Source: Chara braunii
Lineage: Eukaryota > Streptophyta > Charophyceae > Charales > Characeae
DNA length: 21,023 nt
NCBI GenBank assembly: GCA_003427395.1
Contig: BFEA01000427.1
Span: 171,642-192,664, forward strand
Reading direction: 5' to 3'
Part shown: positions 10,299 through 19,083 of the stretch, piece by piece
Layout of the letters: each line of letters begins with the position of its first letter
How positions within the stretch are numbered: the stretch's first letter is position 1
Made by a program: the position numbers and the translations under genes
Notes under the pieces: model-generated
What the model saw: the letters and a program-made list of their open reading frames with translations, nothing else
What the model was told of the DNA's origin: nothing
The model's database searches: none

Positions 10299-11206
10299 GA
10301 AAAATGAAGTGGTTGGGAAAATGACGGCAGTTTTCGAATATAACTCCTCACGTCTCCCCTCCCTTGCCCTCTCCTCAAGGGTTAGCCGTTGCCTTGCATG
10401 GCCGCATAACGCCAGCTTAATTTCACACAAAAGGACCTTCTGCACAGCAGCAAATTCTGTGCCTGTTTGTTTCTTGTTTGTGCATGCTCTGTCGTGATCA
10501 TCAGCCGCACACACAAGCGAATGATCTGTCGAATGACGCCCTGGCACCGGTGCTCACCGCACACCTCGGCCGCGCAACTGCTGGCTGGATGGACTTCTAC
10601 TGATGGGTATTCCACACATCCAATGGTCAGGAAGAAGTCCCTTTCATGGAAAATGTGATGTTCAGATGGTTAAGAGACTGCCGCCACATGCCAGTCTCAG
10701 GTTGAGTGGCTTATGCGTCCAATCAAGCAATTACTGAGCCACTAGCAGCCTTCTAGTCCACCGGTCCTCGCTCCATGAGGTTAGCGAGCTGTTATCAAGC
10801 CTTGCATTGGTCTGGTAGCAGTCTACTAATCCACAGAGCTACACACTTTCTCTGGCCCACCCAGGTCTCCACCGGTCCAGGACTGAAGCCAGGTACTTAT
10901 TTACTGATTGCCTGTTCGCACCTGAGCAGTCCACTCATCAATTGATTCTGCTCAGTTGAGGATTTCCTTCATGCACTGGCATCACATGCGGCCTTCCCAT
11001 TCGTCCCTCAGAGCTTCATTTCGCTTCACCTTTATCTAAGAGTCTGCGGGTGCGGTTAAACAATCAATCTTGGATTTTGGTGGTGAAAACGAGTGCGTGC
11101 CCGGTTGGTAAGAAGTTGATGAGTATGTGATGAAACGCTATGTACAGACGCAGATTGTCTATGGATGCCTTGAGGCGCAGAGCATCTTAACATCCCCTTT
11201 GGTGCC

Positions 11207-11208
<2 letters not shown>
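10299..11208. other. 3' flank of the CCCH gene, no gene seen
   Basis: Probably contains the 3' untranslated region, but there is no AATAAA in the first several hundred bases, so the cleavage site cannot be placed. No repeat or RNA gene was recognised. Confidence 0.45.

Positions 11209-11266
<58 letters not shown>
11209..11266. repeat. Compound (CA)n(GA)n microsatellite
   Basis: About 15 CA units run directly into about 13 GA units without interruption. Confidence 0.95.
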
Positions 11267-11268
<2 letters not shown>

Positions 11269-11283
11269 CAAAGAAACCGAGTC

Positions 11284-11339
11284 GTGTGAAGTGTGCACGG
11301 ACAGTGTTGACGTGTGAAGTGTGCACGGACAGTGTTGAC
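11284..11339. repeat. Perfect 28 bp tandem duplication
   Basis: GTGTGAAGTGTGCACGGACA plus GTGTTGAC occurs at 11284-11311 and, without a mismatch, at 11312-11339. The lack of divergence implies a recent event. It sits 17 bases from the CA/GA tract. Confidence 0.95.
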
Positions 11340-11723
11340 GGAAGCAAAATGTGGAGGTTCGAACTGGTCATGGAGTTGAGGTAGGGCTGCGTTCGTGTTT
11401 CCATAGGCCAGCGCAGGCAGCAAGGAAATCAAAATGAGATTTTGGGGGACATGTTATTCGAGCATGCGAATACTTTCTCAACGTTCATTTCAAGGCTTGC
11501 AAGTTCACAAGTTTGAAGAATTGTCAGGCAAACACTTTGCAGAGATGTTTGTTGGAAAATGGGGCAGCGAAGGTCGATAGGGTGTGGGTGGGGTCATAAT
11601 ACGTGGAGTGTGTGGGTCTGCATCGTTCCATGACGGGGGCAAGGCCCCCAGTGGAGGAGGGGTAAGATGTGCCTGGGTCAACGCGGATGAGAGTCGCAGG
11701 TCGTGCAATCGGAGTGTGTGCAG

Positions 11724-11858
11724 CATGGTTAACATTTTGAGGCAATGTGCAAAAGCATATCTTTTGCATGGGTGTCACAGTGCTCATTGTACACAGAACA
11801 GAACGTATGCAGATGCATGGTTAACATTTTGAGGCAATGTGCAAAAGCATGTCTTTCA
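11724..11858. repeat. Two-copy direct repeat, 92 bp apart
   Basis: CATGGTTAACATTTTGAGGC followed by AATGTGCAAAAGCAT begins at 11724 and at 11816. Only one base differs before the copies diverge after TCTTT. Confidence 0.9.
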
Positions 11859-12537
11859 CCCCTATAGTGCACAACGAGGACTTGCACCACCTGTTGACTA
11901 GGCTTTCCCTGGACCACTGGACTGAATCAGGCGGGGCGGGATGCAAAGGTATAGTTAAAATGCGAGGGTATAGTTGAAATCATTCATTTCAGTTATTCTG
12001 CAGCTTTCACATATTGATAAGCATCAAAGTGTGCAGTAAATTCGACGGGCGAGTCTCGGGAGGACTTAACATTGTTTTTGTAACATCCACAAAGGAATGG
12101 GAATGGCTTCGTTTGGTTCGCTTTCTTTTTTTTTTTCCTGATCGGCAGAAACTGTCACTACTTTCAGCCGAAAGAAAAGTTGGGCAGTCAGATTCGGCAG
12201 ACGAACAAGAGCCTTCGTCCGGGCGGCTGTGGTGTGTGCGCAGTCTATTTGCACAGGTGAATTCATTTGCGCTCTCGGTTTGATTGATTCTTTCCACAAT
12301 TTGCACGCGCGGCACAGCCAGCGCGCATGGCAACTGAGTGAAACAAGTTATTATGCAGACACTGGAGTGATTCCATGAGTGTTCCCATGCTTTGCACGTG
12401 TGGCGGCAGCGCCATGGAGGGGGAAATGAATCAATTTATTGTCACTAGAGTGCTTCCACATTGGTGTAGTGCTCGAGGAGTCGAGCAGAAGGTGGACGGC
12501 GGAGTATCCGCCACTTACTTTACCAACGGGAGATCTT
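11859..12537. other. Non-coding stretch
   Basis: Nothing recognisable apart from a paired GGTATAGTT.AAAT at about 11947 and 11969. Open frames on both strands overlap and lack family features. Confidence 0.4.
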
Positions 12538-12760
12538 GCAGGGGATTGTGAACGACATTGCTAGCATTGCTAAAGGAGGAATAGAAGATGCGAGTAACTG
12601 GACTGTGTTCTCTCGTGCTAGCATTGCTAGCAGGGGATTGTGAACGACATTGCTAGCATTGCTAGCAGTGCGAAACGATCTTGCTGGGGAAGGTGAGAGA
12701 ATGAATGTGGTTTCGTTCTCGAAGATGCGATTAACTGGACTGTGTTCTCTCGTGCTCCGC
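12538..12760. repeat. Nested direct repeats with GCTAGCATTGCTAGCA blocks
   Basis: GCAGGGGATTGTGAACGACA followed by TTGCTAGCATTGCTA occurs at 12538 and 12630 (period 92). GAAGATGCGA.TAACTGGACT followed by GTGTTCTCTCGTGCT occurs at 12584 and 12721 (period 137). The unequal periods show that one copy gained or lost about 45 bases. Confidence 0.85.
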
Positions 12761-13430
12761 AGTGCTGGCGATTCCCGAGCATGAGTCGTGTCCAGCCAAT
12801 TCCAGAACTGTTGTGTAATGTGGGGACAGGAGATGTATAGAAGCGCATGCAAGTGAACTGGCACACAGGTGTCACACGAGATCGTGCAAATTTCTTGCTC
12901 GAACACGCTTTCTCTAACTATGATTGGCGCAGTGCTTCTGGATGTGAAGTGGGTGGCTGTAACATGTGGCTTCCGTAGGCCTTTGTTTTTTTTGCCTTGG
13001 CCTCTCACCAAGGGTGGAGGTGAAAGATGCACACACCAACGGGGATGTAAATCAATACCAGTCGAAGGGTTCGAACGTGCTGTCGATGGGCTTTGATGCA
13101 ATTGGTTCAACCATGTTTTGGATTAGAACGAGTTCCCTGCACCCTTTCAAGGCTTTAAGCAGCAGCACACCCGTCAGCATGAAACCCGCACCACTTTGGA
13201 GGCCGCCGATGATTTTTTTGTCAGTGGTGCCCCTGGCCGCACGGCGCCTCCAAGTTTTGCTTGCGGCGACAAAAACTTTCTGCAAGGCTGGCGCTGTGTA
13301 CTAGCGGTTTGAAAGGAAGCCAATGCCAAAAATGTCGTTCCAGCACCCCTGATAGAGGGTAAGTAGTGGTGGGGGAAAAGTGCCAATTTGTGCGGTTCTG
13401 TAGCATCCAAGAAAATGATAATCTCCATGA
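12761..13430. other. Non-coding stretch
   Basis: I see no gene, RNA or clear repeat. Open frames on the two strands overlap each other and have no recognisable motifs. Confidence 0.4.
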
Positions 13431-13552
13431 GGCGGCAGGTCGTGGTTCCTGACCGAAAGCCATCTGCGGTGGCTAAGATGTGTGCACGAGCAAGCACAAG
13501 CGTATCTGTGTGGCGGCAGGTTGAAAGTTTGGTGGTTGCTGACAGAAAGCGG
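13431..13552. repeat. Diverged direct repeat, ~81 bp period
   Basis: GGCGGCAGGT...GTGGTT.CTGAC.GAAAGC occurs at 13431 and again from 13512, with a short insertion (TGAAAGTTTG) in the second copy. Confidence 0.55.
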
Positions 13553-13849
13553 AAGAACACTTTGAAGGTTGAAAGTTGGCGAATTTTGTGAAGCTGTCTG
13601 CAGGGAGGGGAGAGGACGGGGGAGGAAGGGGGGTTGTGGCTGACATGTAAGAGCAGTGGTATGGCTAACATGTCAGAAGATTGCTGTCCTCTGTGTGATG
13701 CGCAGGGTGATACGTTGTGTGGAAGATTGTCCAGGTGCAGTGCATCCTGTGAGTGCAGTGGTGCATATGACCAACATCAGGAAGGACAGCTGACAGGGAT
13801 GACAAAGGTGCTTCGCGTCTCCGTTGTATTCGGCGTCAGCAGTGGACGA

Positions 13850-13915
13850 CTGGGGGAGGGCCCTGTGGGCAGGGGGGTGGGGCCCTGTGGGAAAGGGGCA
13901 GGGGGAGGGGTACAG
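13850..13915 (+). other. G-rich tract with G-quadruplex potential
   Basis: Successive runs of GGG to GGGGGG (GGGGGAGGG, GGGCAGGGGGGTGGGG, GGGAAAGGGG, GGGGGAGGGG) separated by short spacers. A CCCTGTGGG block is repeated twice. Confidence 0.7.
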
Positions 13916-13930
13916 TTGGGTCTTGCAGTC

Positions 13931-14037
13931 TTGCAAATACCCTCAGTTTATTCCTTCAGAATCACAAAGAGGGTTTGTATTGACGAGGGGCAAAAAAAAA
14001 AGCATTTGCAAACACCCTCAGTTCTTTCAGATTGACA
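13931..14037. repeat. Two-copy direct repeat, 75 bp period
   Basis: TTGCAAATACCCTCAGTT at 13931 matches TTGCAAACACCCTCAGTT at 14006. Both are followed by a CTTTCAGA/CCTTCAGA and a GA.TGAC-like block. An A10 run separates them. Confidence 0.7.
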
Positions 14038-15344
14038 GGCGAATAAGGATGGAAGGGGGGTGCGGACGTCAAGGTTTGCCCGCCAACTCTGATGGCCCTG
14101 TCTGGGATGATCTGACATCTACGTGACTGTCACACATGGCACAAGATACATTTTCAAGGTACCGTGAGTATCGCATTTTGCTGCGAGTTTGATGGTTGCG
14201 AGAGCCAAGTTATTTGTATACAAAGAGCGATTTTGCTCCGTAATAATGTCATCGATACGTTTGGCAAGTAGAGGGAGGAGGGGTTGATTTGCCCCCCTTG
14301 ATCTTGATGATGATGTGTTTGGACAGTGCTGCTGAAGTTACAAGGATATTCACAGAAGATGTGGGACCGTAGGCGATCCTCTGGAGGCTGTAGACAGCTT
14401 GGGTAGACCACTTGGAGAGGCTTTCCACTCTTCAAAAGGCCTGGCTACCGTGTCTTGGACTTGGATTGTGTTGGCTGTAAAGAAGGAAGGGGATCGAGAA
14501 ACACCCGTGGAGCGCCGGAGTTGTATCCAGAATAGAAAATCAGGCCCCTCCTCTGTTCATAGTCACTGTTGGCGGCGGTATTCGATCGCTGCACACTCCG
14601 TACAGATAACCAATTGCAATGTGAGAGGCCAGGAAGGGCATGCGTGTTGGTGGACATGGGAATTGCTGAGCAGAGTTGGGGAAGATGGAACATGTTCTGG
14701 ACCACCATGGAAGTGTTCTTAGAGGCCATGTGCCGGAAACAATGTCTTAGGCGACACAGATCCATCCAATGCGGAGGACTTTCTCTTCTCGAAAGTCCAT
14801 CAAGTTGAAAGTGGATGAAAGGTTGATAGATCAGATATAAATATTTGCAGTACTTAATAATAATGTTCGCTTATGGTGTCTTAGGCGGGTTTGTGCATGA
14901 CTCATGGTTCAGATGTTGCAGATCCCACTCTATGGGTGTGGATGGTTGGTTGACCTCTCTTTTTCTGTTTAGAGGGTCTGGTTCTTTTTTTTTTTTTTTT
15001 TCTGAAGGTGGAACTGTCAGGATGTGAAGTTTTCCAAAAGAGTTTGCTTTTGAGGTTCTTACAACTTGGAGCTATCTGTTGGGTTTTATTTTTACTCTCT
15101 TTTTTTTTGGTTTTATTTTTTTCTCTCTTTTTTTTGGGAAAGCTGTTTTGATCTTCATTTTTAGCGACTCAGGGTTCATTGTTTTTACAATTAAATAATT
15201 CTTTTCACATCATCCTTGGCTCTGCCTCTCCCTACTACTCTGGGGCTCCCCTCTTCTTTGGCTTCTTATCTGACTACTTCTCCTCCTTCTTCTCATCCTT
15301 GCCCACCTCCTCTCCCACTCTCCCTTCTCTTCTTTCTGTCCTTG

Positions 15345-15345
<1 letters not shown>
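14038..15345. other. Non-coding stretch, T-rich towards its end
   Basis: No supported gene. Exons of the candidate gene ending at 16230 could lie here but I could not identify them. Long T runs (14987-15001 and 15100-15137) and pyrimidine-rich DNA lead into the CT microsatellite. Confidence 0.4.
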
Positions 15346-15421
<76 letters not shown>

Positions 15422-15422
15422 N

Positions 15423-15511
<89 letters not shown>
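15346..15511. repeat. (CT)n microsatellite, ~165 bp, with one N
   Basis: An almost pure CT run with a TTT interruption near 15453 and an ambiguous base N at 15422. Its length probably exceeds what reads could resolve, so the assembled length may be wrong. Open frames across it encode (SL)n or (RE)n and are artefacts. Confidence 0.95.
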
Positions 15512-15518
<7 letters not shown>

Positions 15519-15555
15519 TCTTCTCCAACTGCTTCTCCCCTTTCCATCCCCTCAG

Positions 15556-15697
15556 TGGACCTTGTTCCAAAAGCCAGGTGCGCTATCAAAGATTTGTATG
15601 ACCTTGTACATTTGAGGGAACCAGCTTTACTCTGGGATCTCTGGTTTGTTGGGAAAAAAGGGGTTAAGGGTGATGCGAACGCACAGTCCGTGGGTGG
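15556..15697 (+). CDS. Candidate penultimate exon, unknown protein
   Basis: An open stretch encodes DLVPKARCAIKDLYDLVHLR followed by EPALLWDLWFVGKKG, a mixed hydrophobic/charged sequence that reads like a real helical protein segment. It starts right after CCATCCCCTCAG, a strong acceptor preceded by a very long pyrimidine tract. The best donor is GG|GTGAGA at 15698. The exon ends two bases into a codon, and the candidate terminal exon at 16158 begins with the one base needed. I do not recognise the family. Codons upstream of 15556 in this frame are only the CT microsatellite and are probably intronic. Confidence 0.35.
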
Positions 15698-16157
15698 GTG
15701 AGAGTCCAGATTATGCAGTGGGGCATGTGGGAACAGCTTTGAAGGCGCAAGTCAAAAAATAGTTTAAACTTTTAAATAACGTGCTAGACCCCTACTTTAC
15801 CGGGCAGTTTCAATGAGCTGGTGAAAGTGTGATGAGACGGATTGGCACAGCCCCCCCTTTTTCTTGTTCTTTTCTCCCTTTCTGCCCACAATGGGACTTT
15901 AAAAGCTGCATCTGCCTGTGAACCTGATGAGCAACATGGAGGGAAGTGCCCAGTATATGTTCTTAATTTTTATCTTTCTCAGTTGTGGGTGCCTCTTTGA
16001 TTTGAAAGTTAAGTGAGCTAGCGTGAAGAAAATTGCACCCAGCAGATCAGGAGAAAGTGGAGGGAAGGAACGGCTGGAAGGATGAGCTTCGGTGGTTGGG
16101 GGTGGGAATTGGTGCTTCAGGCCAAGTCCCACGTGTGTGTGTGATGTCTATGTTTAG

Positions 16158-16230
16158 AAACCAGCAAGCTTTCATTCTCTTGATTACGTTCATTGTAGCC
16201 GTAGCGATGTACGCGCAAATGTTAGGGTGA
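16158..16230 (+). CDS. Candidate terminal exon with C-terminal membrane segment
   Basis: The acceptor TCTATGTTTAG ends at 16157. The frame then reads NQQ followed by AFILLITFIVAVAMYAQMLG and a TGA at 16228-16230. The hydrophobic run of about 18 residues ending near the C-terminus is typical of a membrane span, perhaps a tail anchor. Phase matches the candidate exon ending at 15697, giving an intron of about 460 bases. A downstream ATG-initiated reading (ATG at 16033, 65 residues) covers the same end but has a less convincing start. The family is not recognised. Confidence 0.35.
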
Positions 16231-16239
16231 ATGGAGTCA

Positions 16240-16376
16240 TGTCGTGGTCGTGGACGGAATGGAAGGTATATAAACAGCGCTGTATTCATGGAAGTTGATG
16301 GAACGGATAGAGAGGTAAGGAATGAAGCTGAAAGGAAAGCATGAAATCGATGGAATGAAGGCGTGTGGAATGACCA
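16240..16376. repeat. Degenerate TGGAATGAA-type satellite, block 1
   Basis: Irregular repeats such as GGAATGGAAG, GGAATGAAG, TGGAATGAAGG and TGGAATGA. This is the same vocabulary as blocks at 16478-16530, 17735-17903 and 18078-18740. The insertions between them split what looks like one decayed simple satellite. Confidence 0.6.
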
Positions 16377-16448
16377 GAGGGCCTAGCTCAGTTGGTAGAC
16401 CCATGAAGTGTTAAATTACACACCAAAGTTCTAGTCCCCGCGCCCCGG

Positions 16449-16477
<29 letters not shown>
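16377..16477 (+). mobile_element. tRNA-derived SINE-like element with poly(A) tail
   Basis: TAGCTCAGTTGG at 16384 is a perfect RNA polymerase III A box (tRNA D-arm). AGTTCTAGTCC at 16427 is a good B box. The 43-base distance equals that in a real tRNA. The anticodon loop position reads GTGTTAA. The D, anticodon and T stems are partly unpaired (T stem 2 of 5 pairs), so it is not a working tRNA. The body ends CGCGCCCCGG followed by 29 A (16449-16477), the mark of retroposition. GTGGAATG occurs close on both sides, but the host is itself a GGAAT repeat, so a target duplication cannot be proved. Confidence 0.75.
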
Positions 16478-16479
<2 letters not shown>

Positions 16480-16530
16480 GGAATGGAAAGAAGGAGATTT
16501 GACAGAAAGAAGGATGAAATGACTGGAATA
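16478..16530. repeat. Degenerate TGGAATGAA-type satellite, block 2
   Basis: GTGGAATGGAAAG, GATGAAATGA and CTGGAATAGG continue the satellite between two SINE-like insertions. Confidence 0.5.
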
Positions 16531-16660
16531 GGTGGATGGCCGTTGGCTCAGTGGTTAAGCACCCTTTGGAAATGCACATTGTGGAATGAGGTTGCGGGAA
16601 ATGTGCATTGTGGAATGAGGTCGTGGGTTCAAAACTCCATTGCCTCGTGCACGTACACCG
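16530..16660 (+). mobile_element. tRNA-derived SINE-like element with internal duplication
   Basis: TGGCTCAGTGG at 16544 is an A box. GGTTCAAAACTCC at 16626 is a B-box-like site. The gap is enlarged by a 29-base tandem duplication (GGAAATG..CATTGTGGAATG at 16568 and at 16597). Removing one unit leaves A-to-B spacing near 53 bases. The 3' end is unclear and no poly(A) is seen. Confidence 0.55.
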
Positions 16661-16989
16661 GAAGCGCATTCATAATGCACAAGCCATTCACACACTCCCC
16701 TTGGGAGTCGGGACGATGCATGGTAAGATTCATACAGACACTGCCTGCGAACCGCCCGAGGGCCAAGGGTTCTAGGTCCATGGTTGTAGTATACTGGCAG
16801 CTGGATAGGACCATAGGGAGGGCTGCTCGAGTTCTTGGTCTTAGAGGGTCTGAGGATCAGGGACTTAACTTGGCTCCACCATGGGCCATTAGAAGGGGAG
16901 GGTCTACTGCCTAGACTGCTGATAACGCAAAACCTGCTGAAAAACTGTCGATACCTCTGCGTGGCCGCTTGGACCCTCCGATCTGTCAG

Positions 16990-17082
16990 TCTCGTCGATA
17001 TGTACTAGTCCATGGGGGTTGCCAGGGTTGAACCTGGGTACAGCCAGTATGTTTGCCGTCACTATGGCACATGCACATGTAA
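16990..17082 (-). mobile_element. tRNA-derived SINE-like element, minus strand
   Basis: Read on the minus strand, TGCCATAGTGACGG (about 17068-17055) resembles an A box and AGGTTCAACCCTGG (about 17036-17023) is a strong B box. The sequence CAACCCCCATGG follows. Spacing is shorter than in tRNA, as is usual for decayed SINEs. The body may continue to about 16750 on the minus strand. Confidence 0.45.
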
Positions 17083-17428
17083 GAGAGTCCACACAGACCG
17101 AACTTTGACTACGATAGGGCCCATCTCGGGGGGGATAATCTTACGCCACACTGGGTGTTAGTATGGGATAGGTACTGGGTACTTCTCATCCCACAGGTAT
17201 CTCACAATGCCTGCAGGTGGTGCTTCATCTAGGTTGGGGTCCATGGGAACTCTCATTGGGGGAATTAGTCGGGATTGTGGATTCTTGGGGGGGCTTGGGT
17301 AGGAAGGCATCATGCTTAGGATAGGGGAGGGTAGGATATCGCATCTTCGTGGAACAGAGGTCTGCTGAGGCACAAATGGGGGATGGCTGCATATGTGTGG
17401 ACCCCACCTGTGCCCGGGTCGTCCTTAA
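17083..17428. other. Unassigned stretch with a Pro-rich minus-strand open frame
   Basis: On the minus strand (17373 to 17158) a 71-residue Pro-rich frame ends GIVRYLWDEKYPVPIPY. It looks less random than most frames here and could be the remnant of a mobile-element protein or an exon. No known domain is recognisable, so no CDS is called. Confidence 0.25.
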
Positions 17429-17515
17429 CATTAGAGTTAGGGTAGCGTCTGCACGAAGATGTTCGGGTTAGTAAGGCATCATTGCACCATTAGAGTTAGG
17501 GTAGCGTCTGAACGA
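17429..17515. repeat. Two-copy direct repeat, 59 bp apart
   Basis: CATTAGAGTTAGGGTAGCGT followed by CTG.ACGAA occurs at 17429 and 17488 with one difference. It contains TTAGGG once per copy but is not a telomeric array. Confidence 0.85.
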
Positions 17516-17734
17516 AACTGAAACAGAGTAATTTGGACGAAATCAGGTCCAAATTTTATAGTTTCTGAGGGCCCGACTTTCCTAAAATGTCGGACCTTCT
17601 AAATGTATGAGTACTTACCTCGAGACCATATATATTAAACGCCAGACCCTCAAGAGCCAGAAATTTAGACATGTTTTTGGCCACACTACTTGGTTGCAAT
17701 TTTATTAAAAAACAAAATTGTCAATTTTGACGAA

Positions 17735-17903
17735 ATGGCAGTGAAGGGATGGAATTGAACGAAAGGAAATTTGAAGAAATTGATGGAATATAATAACTGG
17801 ACTGGATGAAAATGGAAAGGGTAAAATTAGTAGATGGATTTGCAAAGATGAAATCGATTCTATGAATGTGTGGAATAAAATGAAAAAGGAGAAACTACGT
17901 GGG
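17735..17903. repeat. Degenerate TGGAATGAA-type satellite, block 3
   Basis: GATGGAATTGAACG, GATGGAATATAATAACTGG, GGATGAAAATGGAAAGG and GTGGAATAAAATGAAAAAGG: the same motif set, heavily mutated. Confidence 0.55.
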
Positions 17904-18077
17904 AGTCACAAAAATAAGTTATAATTGCACTATGTGGCCAGTATGGCCCAAGATGCAGTTTCAAATTGCATTTCAGACAATGTATACAACCCAGCTTTCT
18001 GGCCAGGTAGGGTGCCCGAAGTGCAACTGCAAATTGTATTTTGCCCCATAGTGCAATTATAACTCGTTTTTGTGACT
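17904..18077. mobile_element. 174 bp inverted-repeat element (MITE-like)
   Basis: The left end AGTCACAAAA..AGTTATAATT followed by GCACTATG matches the reverse complement of the right end at 29 of 31 bases. The centre contains a diverged direct pair (TGCAGTTTCAAATTGCATTT and TGCAACTGCAAATTGTATTT). It has no coding capacity. Flanking bases (GTGGG and AAACA) show no target-site duplication, so the superfamily is undetermined. Confidence 0.75.
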
Positions 18078-18740
18078 AAACAGAAATTACCCCAATGAAA
18101 CAACGAAAGTGGAATGGGTGGATGAAAAGAGTAGAATGCATGAAATGAATAGGCTGAAAACAATAAAATAAAAGGTATAGAATGCGTAGGACGCAAAAGA
18201 TGGAAATGAAAGCATAGAAAGAATGAAATATAAAACAATCGAATAAAAAATATTAAGTAGACAGTACGGTTTCAGATATCATGGAATACATTGGAAAAAA
18301 TAGGAAAAATAAAATAGAAAGGGAGGGATAAAAAATGATGAAATAACATATAGGAATGTAGTGAAAATAACATAATAACTGGAAATTGTTGAAATAACGA
18401 AATCGGGGGAAAAATGATGAAATGTAACAGTGAACGATTGTAGATAGTGGAATAAGAAAGAAGTTGTCGAAGTGGAATGAAAAAAACAAGAGGGATGGAA
18501 TGAATTCATATCATTTCAATGGAATAATAAATTGTACAATGAATGACGTTGGAACTATAAAATGCACGGATGAAACCAACGAAAAAGATCAAAACAATAA
18601 AATTTAAAATCAGAGAAATGTTGAATTCTATTAAATGGATAAAAATTCATAAAATGGACTAAAATGCAATGAATAAGGTGAAATAAATGGAATAGGAGGT
18701 ATGAAGTAATAGAACGATGGAAAAAAAAAAAGAAAAAAAA
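18078..18740. repeat. Degenerate TGGAATGAA-type satellite, block 4 (A-rich)
   Basis: Many variants of TGGAATGAA, ATGGAAATGAAAG, GATGAAATAAC and GATGGAATGAATTC follow one another with irregular spacing across more than 600 bases. The A-richness explains the Phe/Leu/Ile-rich open frames on the minus strand. Confidence 0.6.
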
Positions 18741-19004
18741 GACGAAGAGCACAGAAGAAAGACTCTAGATACGACAAATCCGCAATTAACTTGATGAAAA
18801 TTACATGAATAATAAATAAAACACACAAAAACACACTGTGATTGCTGTGCACTTCTGTAATGTATATAAACTAAGACAAGTAGTAAACAAATAAAAATAG
18901 GTATTATAGTACCATTAAAGAAAGGAACACCAGTGGAAACTTCTCTTTGAGCTAATAGATGAAAAAGCACACGTGCCGCGATACGACATTGTAGATATAT
19001 TATA

Positions 19005-19083
19005 CTCATGTATACAATATTCATATATACAAATAAATATATAAAATATATTTATTTGTATATATGAATATTGTATACATGAG
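19005..19083. repeat. 79 nt perfect palindrome (38 bp arms, 3 nt loop)
   Basis: The left arm starts CTCATGTATACAATATTC at 19005 and the right arm ends GAATATTGTATACATGAG at 19083. All 38 positions pair across an AAA loop. The last 15 bases are also the start of the 250 bp tandem unit. It could be a snap-back rearrangement product, a hairpin mobile element or a transcribed hairpin. Confidence 0.95.

Noticed and set aside
11127-11432. Frames with HTHTHTQRERERER or LSLSLCVCVCV runs
   Set aside because: Produced by the CA/GA microsatellite on both strands, not genes.
15179-15701. Long open frames with (SL)n or, on the minus strand, (RE)n repeats
   Set aside because: They are translations of the CT microsatellite in every frame; only the segment after 15556 has non-repetitive coding character.
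16033-16230. Independent 65-residue small membrane protein starting at ATG 16033
   Set aside because: The sequence before 16158 has poor coding character and a good acceptor lies at 16156-16157, so I prefer a terminal exon, though the small-protein reading is not excluded.
16377-16448. Functional tRNA gene
   Set aside because: A and B boxes are good, but the T stem pairs at only two of five positions, the anticodon stem is broken and a poly(A) tail follows, so it is a SINE-like retroposon.
17429-17515. Telomere-like TTAGGG sequence
   Set aside because: Only one TTAGGG per 59-base unit and no tandem array.
18659-19024. Hydrophobic 121-residue minus-strand frame suggesting a membrane protein
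   Set aside because: Poly-A-rich satellite DNA read on the minus strand gives Phe/Leu/Ile runs; no conserved pattern is seen.
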